From Stutzerimonas nitrititolerans (GTDB lineage Bacteria > Pseudomonadota > Gammaproteobacteria > Pseudomonadales > Pseudomonadaceae): a stretch of DNA of 64,000 nt. This document shows positions 51,157 to 59,684 of this stretch, piece by piece; positions within the stretch are counted from its first letter, which is position 1; each line of letters begins with the position of its first letter. The stretch spans positions 208,312-272,311 of the forward strand of contig NZ_RFFL01000006.1 of NCBI RefSeq assembly GCF_003696285.1, given 5' to 3'. Both the position numbers and the translations under genes were made by a program. The notes beneath the pieces were generated by a model that was not told the DNA's origin, ran no database searches, and was given only the letters and a program-made list of their open reading frames with translations.

Positions 51157-51462
51157 GCGGTAACCTCTCGAAATGCAATGCGATAGCCTGACCATAGCCC
51201 TCCGCATGCAGAATGCGAACGACGCTAAGGACGCTGAATCGGGCCTGATCAGCCCGGCAAAAGCTGCGCCGACATTGACCGAAGTCATCGCCTGCCGTTA
51301 CGAATTGGCCTAACGGCCCGTGTGACTGGTTCGGTTCGACAATTGCATGCATTCGAATCTGAGCCGAGCAACCGCAGGCCAAAAGGCGAGGCACCTTGGC
51401 CCCGGGAAGCAGGTCAATGTCTTCTACGCCATGCGCCCCCGACCACCCAGAAGGATTTCGAT
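51157..51462. other. Divergent gap between acyl-CoA dehydrogenase and acetyltransferase
   Basis: A 306-base gap. The only structure seen is a small inverted repeat, CGGGC (51240-51244) with GCCCG (51252-51256), around a TGATCA core. No convincing promoter elements or gene were recognised. Confidence 0.5.
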
Positions 51463-51975
51463 GTGCTGATACGTGACGCCCAGGATGCCGATCTCGAAGG
51501 CATCCTGCATATCTACAACGACGCCGTGCAGAACAGCACGGCGATCTGGAACGACTCACCGGTCGACCTGGCGAACCGCCGTGCCTGGCTTGCCGAACGC
51601 CAGGAACAGGGCAACCCGGTCCTCGTGGCGCTGGACGATGATGGCCAGGTGGTCGGCTATGCCAGCTACGGCCCCTGGCGGCCACACGAAGGCTACCGTC
51701 ATACCGTCGAGCATTCGGTGTATGTACGCGAGGGCCAGCGCGGCGGCGGCGTCGGCCGCAGCCTGATGCGCGAACTGATCCAGCGCGCCCGTAGCGCCGG
51801 CCGACATGTGATGGTCGGCGCGATCGAAAGCGAGAATCGCGCCTCGATCCATATGCACCAGCAGCTCGGCTTCACCCACGTCGGCCAGATGCGTCAGGTG
51901 GGCTGCAAATTCGGCCGCTGGCTGGACCTGACACTGGTGCAGTTGATGCTTCACTCGGAGCGCAGAAACCCATGA
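51463..51975 (+). CDS. GNAT N-acetyltransferase (phosphinothricin/methionine-derivative acetyltransferase-like)
   Basis: A 170-residue GNAT enzyme. The N-terminus LIRDAQDADLEGILHIYNDAV and the acetyl-CoA loop GQRGGGVGRSLM are typical of the Pat/MddA-like group, which acetylates phosphinothricin, methionine sulfoximine or methionine sulfone. The start is a GTG at 51463 with AAGGA upstream; the frame is open back to 51322, but the residues before 51463 are not conserved. The true substrate is unknown. Confidence 0.82.
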   Translation: MLIRDAQDADLEGILHIYNDAVQNSTAIWNDSPVDLANRRAWLAERQEQGNPVLVALDDDGQVVGYASYGPWRPHEGYRHTVEHSVYVREGQRGGGVGRSLMRELIQRARSAGRHVMVGAIESENRASIHMHQQLGFTHVGQMRQVGCKFGRWLDLTLVQLMLHSERRNP

Positions 51976-52378
51976 AGCTCGCAGAAGACTTGGCCGCACG
52001 GGCGGTTAATCCAAGCTGAAACATGGGCGCCAGAAGAGCACTTCACAACGGATCTATGTCCTTATCGAAGAATCTTCTTCCAGAAAGTGCACCGCGTCGC
52101 AAACATGACGCGGCGACGGCTCACCAGCGGAATAACCCAAGCCTGGTCACAGAACTTGCAGAACCCAGCGATAAAAACTAAAGCGCCTCACAGTTTCTTG
52201 TAAGCCATGACTCACAACAATACTGGAGATATTAGCGACCATCAGATTAATTCAATAAAGCTCGAATAAAATCGGTTATGCCCTCGTCGCAAGCCAATCC
52301 CCGCACCTGCAAAGTGCTTCACATTCTTCATATTGCCCACCTGCCAGCAGCGGGCTAGGATGCGCCCCTCAAAAGGAA

Positions 52379-52423
52379 TTGCGCAACTTATTGCGCATTG
52401 AACGTGCGCAGGAAGTTGCGCAG
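52379..52423 (+). repeat. Four regularly spaced GCGCA units upstream of tssA
   Basis: GCGCA begins at 52381, 52393, 52406 and 52418, spaced 12, 13 and 12 bases, three of them as TTGCGCA. This near-helical spacing (slightly over one turn) just upstream of the T6SS operon suggests multiple binding sites on the same DNA face. Confidence 0.5.
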
Positions 52424-52428
52424 CCGGT

Positions 52429-52458
52429 AATTCGAAGCAGGCCGAATCGTTTCGAATT
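52429..52458. promoter_or_regulatory. Inverted repeat just upstream of tssA
   Basis: AATTCGAA (52429-52436) and TTCGAATT (52451-52458) form a perfect 8-bp inverted repeat with a 14-base spacer, ending 23 bases before the tssA ATG. It could be an operator or a leader hairpin. Confidence 0.4.
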
Positions 52459-52481
52459 CCGAATTATCGTTGAGTCATGGA

Positions 52482-54035
52482 ATGACCTACTCTCACAAAC
52501 TTGCCACTCATTATCTGCAAGTAGCACAGCTACCTATTGATGAAGTGTCGTTCTCCGGCAGTGATATTCGCTATTGCAGCGACTATGAACTACTGGAAAA
52601 CGAACTGGGCAAGGCCACGGCCCTGCATGAGACAGCAGGCACCGATTGGGAAAAGGTAGGCGAAGTCAGCGAAGCGCTTCTGCGCACCCAGTCGAAGGAC
52701 TTGCGTATCGCCGCATGGCTCACCTGGAGTCTCTATCAGCGTGAATCCTTCGTCGGCCTCCAGGCGGGGCTGGGCATGCTTCGCTACCTCTGCAGCGAAC
52801 GCTGGGAAACCCTATTCCCGCAAAAATCCCGCACCCGCATAGCGGCCTTTACCTGGCTCATACCGCGCATGGAGCAGGCAGTGGCCGAGCATGTACCGAT
52901 CGGCGAGCAGCTGGGGCTGTTCACCCGGATGGCTGAAGACCTGCGCGCGCTGGATGCCTGCCTGAGGGAGCATCTGGGTGAAGAAAGCGCACCTCTGCTG
53001 CTGCCGCTCGGCCGGCGCCTGGAAGAGATGGTCAAGCGGGCCAGCCAGGGGCAACCACAACCGGGGCCCATCGAGAACGCCATCGCCCAGGTCAAGCAGG
53101 TCTTCAACACCTCGCCTACCGTCGAAAACGAAAAGGACGCGCACAAGCAGTTGCGCGCCTTGCAGGACCAGGCACGCCCGCTGTGCAGCTGGTGGCTCAA
53201 GCAGAAAACCACCGACATCAAGCCGCTGCGCCTGACGCGCACCCTGCTCTGGCTACCGATCGACAGCCTGCCGGAGCGCAATGCCGAACAGATCACCGCC
53301 TTGCGCGGCATCCCGGCCGACAAGCTGGCCAGCTACCGGGAACGCTTCTCCCAGGGGCTATATGCCGATCTGCTGGTGGATCTGGAAGCCAGCACCGCCC
53401 GCGCGCCCTTCTGGCTGGACGGCCAGCGCCTTGCCTGGGAGTGCCTGCAGGAACTGAACGCCGACCTGGCGATGCGTGAACTCGAGATCCAGCTCGCGCT
53501 GTTTCTGAAACGCCTGCCCGGACTCGACGAATTGCGCTTTCACGACGGAACCCCGTTCGCCGATGCCGAAACCCGCGCCTGGATCAGCGCTCAGGTGTTG
53601 CCGACCCTGGATCCGGCGCCGGCAGCCAGCGAACGAGACAGTATCCCAAACGGCGCCACGCCGCCCTGGGAAGAGGCCCTGCAGAACGTACTGCCGCAAC
53701 TGCGCAAGGACGGACTCAAGCCCGCCGTGCAGCAACTCAAGAAAGGACTCGCCACTGCGCGAGGCGGCCGCGAGCGTTTTTTCTGGCAACTCACCCTGGC
53801 CCGGCTCTGCTACCAGGCCAAAAAATACGAGCTGGCGAAGACCCAGCTGGAAACCCTCGACCAGACCCTCAAGGCCACTGGCCTTGCCGACTGGGAACCC
53901 GATCTCGCCCTGGAAATTCTGCGTCTGCTGCACAGCTGTTGCGAGCTGCTGCCGCAAAACCATGCCACGCGTGAAAGCAAGGATGAGATCTACCGCAGGC
54001 TGTGCCACCTCGACCTCGAAGTGGTGCTGGATTAA
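52482..54035 (+). CDS. tssA: TssA, type VI secretion cap/initiation protein
   Basis: A 517-residue protein with an N-terminal ImpA domain (residues about 20-130, including SKDLRIAAWLTWSLYQRESFVGL and ERWETLFPQK) and a long VasJ-like C-terminal half (PFWLDGQRLAWECLQELNA, RFFWQLTLARLCYQAKKYELA). TssA coordinates baseplate and sheath polymerisation. The ATG at 52482 has no strong ribosome site; a TTG at 52470 is an alternative. It is the first gene of the T6SS set, with tssB 18 bases on. Confidence 0.9.
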   Translation: MTYSHKLATHYLQVAQLPIDEVSFSGSDIRYCSDYELLENELGKATALHETAGTDWEKVGEVSEALLRTQSKDLRIAAWLTWSLYQRESFVGLQAGLGMLRYLCSERWETLFPQKSRTRIAAFTWLIPRMEQAVAEHVPIGEQLGLFTRMAEDLRALDACLREHLGEESAPLLLPLGRRLEEMVKRASQGQPQPGPIENAIAQVKQVFNTSPTVENEKDAHKQLRALQDQARPLCSWWLKQKTTDIKPLRLTRTLLWLPIDSLPERNAEQITALRGIPADKLASYRERFSQGLYADLLVDLEASTARAPFWLDGQRLAWECLQELNADLAMRELEIQLALFLKRLPGLDELRFHDGTPFADAETRAWISAQVLPTLDPAPAASERDSIPNGATPPWEEALQNVLPQLRKDGLKPAVQQLKKGLATARGGRERFFWQLTLARLCYQAKKYELAKTQLETLDQTLKATGLADWEPDLALEILRLLHSCCELLPQNHATRESKDEIYRRLCHLDLEVVLD

Positions 54036-54053
54036 CCGCAAAGGAGAACACCC

Positions 54054-54560
54054 ATGGCCAAAGAAGGCTCAGTAGCACCCAAGGAACGCATCAACGTCAC
54101 CTTCAAGCCCGCCACCGGTAATGCCCAGGAAGAAATCGAACTGCCATTGAAGCTGATGGTACTGGGCGATTTCACCCAGCGCGCCGACGATCGCAAGATC
54201 GAAGAGCGCAAGCCCATTTCCATCGACAAGAACAGTTTCGATGAAGTCCTGGCCAAGCAGGAGCTGAGCCTGACCCTGGGCGTACCCAATCGCCTGAACG
54301 ACGAAGCCGTCGACGAAGACCTGGCCGTTCAGCTGAAAATCAACTCGATGAAGGACTTCAACCCCGCCAGCCTGGTCGAGCAGGTGCCGGAACTGAAGAA
54401 GCTGATGGAATTGCGCGACGCGCTGGTCGCACTCAAGGGCCCGCTGGGCAACGCGCCCGCCTTCCGCAAGGCCATCGAGAGCGTGCTTTCCGACGACGAC
54501 TCGCGTGAACGCGTACTCGGCGAGCTGGGCCTCGCCGCCAAGAACAAGCTGGACGCCTGA
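54054..54560 (+). CDS. tssB: TssB, T6SS contractile sheath small subunit
   Basis: A 168-residue protein matching TssB/VipA, with KERINVTFKPATGNAQEEIELP, LKLMVLGDFTQR and LTLGVPNRLND. It forms the contractile sheath with TssC in the cytoplasm. AAGGAG precedes the ATG. The length is normal, and the gene is 21 bases upstream of tssC. Confidence 0.95.
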   Translation: MAKEGSVAPKERINVTFKPATGNAQEEIELPLKLMVLGDFTQRADDRKIEERKPISIDKNSFDEVLAKQELSLTLGVPNRLNDEAVDEDLAVQLKINSMKDFNPASLVEQVPELKKLMELRDALVALKGPLGNAPAFRKAIESVLSDDDSRERVLGELGLAAKNKLDA

Positions 54561-54581
54561 CCCCACAAAAGGAATTGATCC

Positions 54582-56057
54582 ATGACTACAACCGCAGCCG
54601 CCGTCGAAACCGGCAACTTCGCCGAAGCCGGCATCCTCGACCGCATCATCGCCGAAACCCGCCTGACCCCGGATGACGAGGCCTACGACATCGCCAAGCG
54701 CGGCGTATCGGCCTTCATCGAGGAACTGCTCAAACCGCAGAATGAAAACGAGCCGGTGAAGAAGGCGATGGTCGATCGAATGATCGCCGAGATCGACGCC
54801 AAGCTCAGCCGGCAGATGGACGAGATTCTCCACCACCCCGAGTTCCAGGCGCTGGAATCCTCCTGGCGCGGCCTCAAACTGCTGGTGGACCGCACCAATT
54901 TCCGCGAGAACATCAAGCTGGAGATCCTCAACGCCTCCAAGCAGGACCTGCTGGAAGACTTCGAGGACAGCCCGGAGATCGTCCAGTCCGGCCTCTACAA
55001 GCACATCTATACCGCCGAGTATGGCCAGTTCGGCGGCCAGCCGGTAGGCGCCCTGATCGCCAACTATTTCTTTGACCCGAGCGCACCCGACGTCAAGACC
55101 CTGCAGTATGTGGCCAGCGTCGCCAGCATGTCCCACGCGCCCTTCGTCGCGGCAGCCGGGCCGAAATTCTTCGGCCTGGAAAGCTTCACCGGGCTGCCTG
55201 ACCTGAAGGATCTCAAGGATCACTTCGAAGGCCCGCAATTCGCCAAGTGGCAGAGCTTCCGCGAGCAGGAAGATGCCCGCTACGTGGGTCTCACCGTTCC
55301 GCGCTTCCTGCTGCGCAACCCCTATGACCCCGAAGACAACCCGGTCAAAAGCTTCGTCTACAAGGAAAACGTCGCCAACAGCCACGAGCATTATCTCTGG
55401 GGCAACACCGCCTATACCTTCGCCAGCCGCCTGACCGACAGCTTCGCCAAGTTCCGCTGGTGTCCGAACATCATCGGCCCGCAGAGCGGTGGCGCGGTGG
55501 AAGACCTGCCGCTGCATCATTTCGAAAGCATGGGCGAGATCGAGACCAAGATTCCAACCGAGGTCCTGGTCTCCGACCGCCGCGAATACGAGCTGGCCGA
55601 AGAAGGCTTCATCGCCCTGACCATGCGCAAGGGCAGCGACAACGCCGCATTCTTCTCCGCCAATTCGGCGCAGAAGCCGAAGTTCTTCGGCAACAGCGAG
55701 GAAGGCAAGACCGCCGAACTGAACTACAAGCTCGGCACCCAGCTGCCCTACCTGTTCATCGTCAACCGCCTGGCACACTACCTGAAGGTGCTGCAGCGCG
55801 AGCAGATCGGCGCCTGGAAGGAGCGCACCGACCTGGAGCTGGAGCTGAACAAGTGGATTCGCCAGTTCGTTGCCGACCAGGAGAACCCCAGCGCCGAAGT
55901 GCGCAGCCGTCGCCCGTTGCGCGCCGCCCAGGTCAACGTCAGCGACGTGGAAGGCGAGCCGGGCTGGTACCGAGTCAGCCTGAGCGTCCGGCCGCACTTC
56001 AAGTACATGGGTGCCGACTTCACCCTGTCGCTGGTCGGCAAGCTGGATAAAGAGTGA
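54582..56057 (+). CDS. tssC: TssC, T6SS contractile sheath large subunit
   Basis: A 491-residue TssC/VipB protein with characteristic stretches ILHHPEFQALESSWRGLKLLV, APFVAAAGPKFFGLESF, RFLLRNPYDPEDNPV and ENPSAEVRSRRPLR. With TssB it builds the sheath whose contraction drives the tube. AAAGGAATTG precedes the start. Length and order are those of other T6SS loci. Confidence 0.96.
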   Translation: MTTTAAAVETGNFAEAGILDRIIAETRLTPDDEAYDIAKRGVSAFIEELLKPQNENEPVKKAMVDRMIAEIDAKLSRQMDEILHHPEFQALESSWRGLKLLVDRTNFRENIKLEILNASKQDLLEDFEDSPEIVQSGLYKHIYTAEYGQFGGQPVGALIANYFFDPSAPDVKTLQYVASVASMSHAPFVAAAGPKFFGLESFTGLPDLKDLKDHFEGPQFAKWQSFREQEDARYVGLTVPRFLLRNPYDPEDNPVKSFVYKENVANSHEHYLWGNTAYTFASRLTDSFAKFRWCPNIIGPQSGGAVEDLPLHHFESMGEIETKIPTEVLVSDRREYELAEEGFIALTMRKGSDNAAFFSANSAQKPKFFGNSEEGKTAELNYKLGTQLPYLFIVNRLAHYLKVLQREQIGAWKERTDLELELNKWIRQFVADQENPSAEVRSRRPLRAAQVNVSDVEGEPGWYRVSLSVRPHFKYMGADFTLSLVGKLDKE

Positions 56058-56071
56058 ACAGGAGCTGAGCC

Positions 56072-56488
56072 TTGAACGGATACGGCAGCCTTTTCGAACG
56101 CCTCGCCGGCGATGCCGGCCTGCGCGCGGGCTGGAGTCACGAGATCGCGGCGATGGACTCGGTGGCCACCCATCTGTCCAAGATGCTCAGCACCCGGGCG
56201 GGCAGCGTGCAGACGCTGCCCGACTACGGGTTACCCGATTTGAACGACATGCGCCTGTCGCTGCACGACTCGTTGCAACAGGCGCGTGTCGCCATCGAAC
56301 GCTTCATCGAAGCCTACGAACCACGCTTGAGTCAGGTCCGGGTAGTTTCCCTGCCCCGTGACCACGACCTGCTTCGCCTCGCCTTCGCCATCGAAGGCCT
56401 GCTGGAAGTCGATGGAATCAAGCGCAAGGTCAGCTTCTCCGCCAGCCTGGATGGCAGCGGGCAAGTGAAGGTTCAAGGCAACGGCTAA
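56072..56488 (+). CDS. tssE: TssE, T6SS baseplate gp25-like protein
   Basis: A 138-residue gp25-like protein with LFERLAGDA at the N-terminus, LSTRAGSVQTLPDYGLPDLND and IERFIEAYEPRLSQVRV, which includes the EPR core motif of T4 gp25. It nucleates sheath assembly at the baseplate. The start is a TTG at 56072, with GGAG about 8 bases upstream and no ATG or GTG that keeps the conserved N-terminus. Confidence 0.92.
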   Translation: MNGYGSLFERLAGDAGLRAGWSHEIAAMDSVATHLSKMLSTRAGSVQTLPDYGLPDLNDMRLSLHDSLQQARVAIERFIEAYEPRLSQVRVVSLPRDHDLLRLAFAIEGLLEVDGIKRKVSFSASLDGSGQVKVQGNG

Positions 56489-56491
56489 ATC

Positions 56492-56902
56492 ATGGATGAC
56501 CGGGAAATGATGCGCCCAGGAAAGAAATATCTGCTTGTCAGCCTTTTGCTGCCCGTACTGCTATCGGCCAATCCCGCCCATGCGGAAGGTTGCATCGGCG
56601 GCGGCTGTGCTTTTGGCAGCGACAACCCATTCATCGTGACCGCCGCATTATCAGCCTTGACCCTGTATGCCGCGGTGAGCTCCTTTTCGATCATCACAGA
56701 CACATCAAAGGAAAACAGTCGTCGCTATTCGCAACTGGTCCACGACGACGCGGCGTACTTCGTCGCCAGCAGTGGCGAGCGGCGTGGCGCCTATTTTGAA
56801 AACGCACTCAGAGCCTATCGACTCGAATCACGCACACAGACGTCGCCCGTAAGCGACCTGGCGTTCGCCCAGCTCGTCCTGGCATCTCCCACACAGGACT
56901 GA
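56492..56902 (+). CDS. DUF2388-like small exported protein inside the T6SS cluster
   Basis: A 136-residue protein with a signal peptide (KKYLLVSLLLPVLLSANPAHAE), then CIGGGCAFGSDNPF with two cysteines, and a C-terminal region (FIVTAALSALTLY, VHDDAAYFVASSGERRGAYFENALRAYR) resembling the Pseudomonas DUF2388/TIGR02448 family of exported proteins. The function is unknown. It lies 3 bases after tssE and 7 bases before tssF, so it must be cotranscribed, but it is not a core T6SS component. The family match is from memory of the DDAAxFVAS...RGAYLExAL pattern. Confidence 0.72.
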   Translation: MDDREMMRPGKKYLLVSLLLPVLLSANPAHAEGCIGGGCAFGSDNPFIVTAALSALTLYAAVSSFSIITDTSKENSRRYSQLVHDDAAYFVASSGERRGAYFENALRAYRLESRTQTSPVSDLAFAQLVLASPTQD

Positions 56903-56909
56903 AGCCGTC

Positions 56910-58700
56910 ATGTCTTTCAACCATTACTACCAGAGCGAACTCACCGCCCTGCGCGAGCTCGGCAAGCGGTTCGCCGAGCGCAACCCGGCCCTGGCGCCCT
57001 TTCTGGGCCAGAGCGGACGGGATCCGGATGTCGAGCGGCTATTGGAAGGCTTCGCCTTTCTCACAGGACGCCTGCGGCAGAAACTCGACGACGAACTGCC
57101 GGAGCTGACCCACTCGCTGATGCATCTGCTGTGGCCGAACTACATGCGCCCGCTGCCGGCATTCAGCATGCTGCAGTTCGATCCGCTGAAGCGACCGGGA
57201 CCGGCGCTGACGGTGGCGCGCAACACCCCTGTCGAGTCCCGGCCAGTACAGGGCGTGGCTTGCAGGTTCCGCACCGCCTACGAAACGGAAGTGCTGCCAC
57301 TGGCGCTGCAAGCGCTGGAATACTCGGTCAAGGGTAACGGCGCGCTGCTCAGCCTGCATCTTCGGATGAGCGCCGATGGGCATATCGGCGAAGTGGGGCT
57401 CAAGCGCTTGCGTCTGCATCTGGCAGGCGAGCCCTACATCAGCCAGTTGCTGTACCTGGGCCTGCTACGGCATCTCGGCGGTATCGAAGTGGTGATACTG
57501 GATGATCAGGGCAAGCCGCTGCTGGGAGCGGACGAGCAACCTCTGCCCCCCCTGCAACTGAACACCAAGCAGGTCGAGCCGGTAGGCTTCGCCGAAGACC
57601 AGGCGTTGATTCCGTACCCGCTCAACACCTTTCGCGGCTATCGCTACCTGCAGGAATATTTCGTCTTCCCCGAGAAGTTCCTGTTCGTCGACATCAAGGG
57701 GCTCGAGATTCTTGCACGTCTACCGGAAGAACAGCTCAAGCAGGCGCGCGGCCTGGAGCTGCGCTTCGATATTCAGAAAGCCGGTGCTCAACGTATCCGC
57801 CCCACGCTGGATAACGTGCGGCTGTACTGCACGCCGGTGGTCAACCTGTTTCAGCACGACGCCACACCGATTCGCCTCGACGGTCGGCAGGACCAGTACC
57901 TGTTGCGCCCCGCCGAGTTCGTGCCCCAGCAATGCGGTGTCTTTTCGGTGGATCGCGTGACCGGCTGGAAACCCGGCGGTCTGGGCTACGAGGAATACGT
58001 GCACTTCGAATCCTTCGAGCACGATCCCAGCTTCGACGTGCCGCTGTCGCGCCCGCACTACAGTATCCGCCAGCAACCTTCGCTGCTGGGCGAGAGCCAG
58101 GACACCTACCTGAGTTTCGGCCTGCGCGATCACAGCCAGCACGAAACGCTGTCGGTCGAGCTGACCTGCACCAACCAGAACCTGCCGCGCCAACTCAAGC
58201 CCGGTGATATCTGCATGTCCAGCGAGGACACGCCGGAGTTCCTCACCTTCCGCAACATCAGCGCGGTCACGCCCAGCTACGCGCCTCCACTGGAGCAGGA
58301 TTTCCTTTGGAAGCTGATCAGCAACATGTCGCTGAACTACCTGTCGCTGGCCAACGTCGAGGCGCTCAAGGTCATTCTCGAAACCTATGACCTGCCGCGC
58401 CACTACGACAAGCACGCCGAAAGCGTCAGTCGCCGCCGGCTTGGCGGGCTGAAGGGCATCGCCCACGAGCATGTCGATCGCCTGTACCGCGGCCTGCCGG
58501 TGCGCGGTGTGAGAACCGACCTGGCCATGGATCTGGAGAGCTTCATCGGCGAAGGCGACCTGTTCCTCTTCGCCTCGGTGCTCAATGAATTTTTCGCCCT
58601 GTACGCCAGCCTCAATTCGTATCACGAACTGCGCGTACGGAGCACACAGGGAGAGGTGTATCAATGGACGCCGCGCATGGGTCAACAACCGTTGCTCTGA
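56910..58700 (+). CDS. tssF: TssF, T6SS baseplate wedge protein
   Basis: A 596-residue TssF/VasA protein with the family N-terminus SFNHYYQSELTALRELGKRFAERNPALAPFL, LLWPNYMRPLPAFSMLQFDP and a late SRRRLGGLKGIAHEHVDRLYRGLPVRGV. It forms baseplate wedges with TssG and TssK. The end overlaps tssG by 37 bases, indicating coupling. Confidence 0.95.
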   Translation: MSFNHYYQSELTALRELGKRFAERNPALAPFLGQSGRDPDVERLLEGFAFLTGRLRQKLDDELPELTHSLMHLLWPNYMRPLPAFSMLQFDPLKRPGPALTVARNTPVESRPVQGVACRFRTAYETEVLPLALQALEYSVKGNGALLSLHLRMSADGHIGEVGLKRLRLHLAGEPYISQLLYLGLLRHLGGIEVVILDDQGKPLLGADEQPLPPLQLNTKQVEPVGFAEDQALIPYPLNTFRGYRYLQEYFVFPEKFLFVDIKGLEILARLPEEQLKQARGLELRFDIQKAGAQRIRPTLDNVRLYCTPVVNLFQHDATPIRLDGRQDQYLLRPAEFVPQQCGVFSVDRVTGWKPGGLGYEEYVHFESFEHDPSFDVPLSRPHYSIRQQPSLLGESQDTYLSFGLRDHSQHETLSVELTCTNQNLPRQLKPGDICMSSEDTPEFLTFRNISAVTPSYAPPLEQDFLWKLISNMSLNYLSLANVEALKVILETYDLPRHYDKHAESVSRRRLGGLKGIAHEHVDRLYRGLPVRGVRTDLAMDLESFIGEGDLFLFASVLNEFFALYASLNSYHELRVRSTQGEVYQWTPRMGQQPLL

Positions 58701-59680
58701 ATCCGTTGCGCCGCGGCATTCGCGAGTACAGCCTGTTCCAGGGCGTGCTACTGGTGCTGGATAGGCTGCGCAAGGCACATCCGGAACTGGATGACGAATC
58801 GCTGTACGAACGTCTGGAGTTCGAGGCCAACCCGAGCCTGGGCTTTCCCGGCAGCGATATCGATCAGGTGCAGTTCTTCGAGGAGCAGGGCGAGCTGCGC
58901 GCGCGTCTGCGGGTCAATCTGATCGGATTGTTCGGCTCTTCCTCGCCGCTGCCGGCATTCTATGGCGAGCAGGCTCTGGGTGACGGCGAGGATGGCAATC
59001 CGACACGCGCCTTCCTCGATCTGTTCAACAACCGACTGCAGCGTCTGATGCTTCCGATCTGGCAGAAGTATCGCTATCGCGCACGCTTTACCAGCGGCGC
59101 GCGCGATCCTTTCTCCTCGCAGTTGTTCGCGCTGATCGGCCTGCGTGGCGAAACCATCCGCGGCGCCAGTGAGCTGAACTGGAAGCGTCTGCTGCCCTAC
59201 CTCGGGCTGCTCAGCCTGCGAGCCCATTCGGCGGCGCTGATCGAGTCGGTGCTGCGCTACTACTTCAAGCACGCCGAACTCCATATCGAGCAATGCCTGG
59301 AACGACGCGTCGAGATTCTGCAGGAGCAGCGCAACCGGCTGGGCATGGCCAACAGCGAGCTGGGCGAAAGCTTGGTGCTGGGCGAGCAGGTGCGCGATCG
59401 AGGCGGCAAGTTCCGCATCCACATCCTCCAGCTCAGTTGGGATCGCTTTCACGAATTCCTGCCGATCGGCAACGGCTACCAGCCACTCTGCGCGCTGGTG
59501 CGCTTCACCCTGCGCGACCCGCTCGACTACGACCTGCGCCTGCAACTGCGCGCCGATGACATTCGCGAGCTGCGCATCGGCTCGGACAATACCTGCCGCC
59601 TCGGCTGGACCAGCTGGCTCGGGCGCGAACGCGCCGATGGCCTGGTCACGCTGGGAACGGCCCGCACTCAACAAGGATAG
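58664..59680 (+). CDS. tssG: TssG, T6SS baseplate wedge protein
   Basis: A 338-residue TssG/VasB protein with SLFQGVLLVLDRLRKAHPELD, LIGLFGSSSPLPAFYGEQAL and LQLSWDRFHEFLPIGNGYQPL. It pairs with TssF in the baseplate. The start lies inside the tssF end. The clpV ATG is 4 bases past its stop. Confidence 0.94.
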   Translation: MDAAHGSTTVALNPLRRGIREYSLFQGVLLVLDRLRKAHPELDDESLYERLEFEANPSLGFPGSDIDQVQFFEEQGELRARLRVNLIGLFGSSSPLPAFYGEQALGDGEDGNPTRAFLDLFNNRLQRLMLPIWQKYRYRARFTSGARDPFSSQLFALIGLRGETIRGASELNWKRLLPYLGLLSLRAHSAALIESVLRYYFKHAELHIEQCLERRVEILQEQRNRLGMANSELGESLVLGEQVRDRGGKFRIHILQLSWDRFHEFLPIGNGYQPLCALVRFTLRDPLDYDLRLQLRADDIRELRIGSDNTCRLGWTSWLGRERADGLVTLGTARTQQG

Positions 59681-59684
59681 CGAG

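Larger units (their letters stand above)
51976..52481. other. Long leader region upstream of the type VI secretion genes
   Basis: A 506-base gap with visibly lower G+C than its surroundings, no gene recognised. Near tssA it holds four tandem (T)TGCGCA-like units (52379-52423) and an inverted repeat, AATTCGAA (52429-52436) with TTCGAATT (52451-52458). A sigma-54-like sequence (52144-52160) has one base too many between its elements. Confidence 0.6.

Noticed and set aside
51275..51288. FNR-like sequence TTGACCGAAGTCAT between the acyl-CoA dehydrogenase and acetyltransferase genes
   Set aside because: Only 7 of 10 consensus positions match, and there is no denitrification gene beside it.
52144..52160. 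Sigma-54 promoter candidate upstream of tssA
   Set aside because: GG and GC are 13 bases apart, and sigma-54 rarely tolerates a changed spacing. It is also over 300 bases from tssA.
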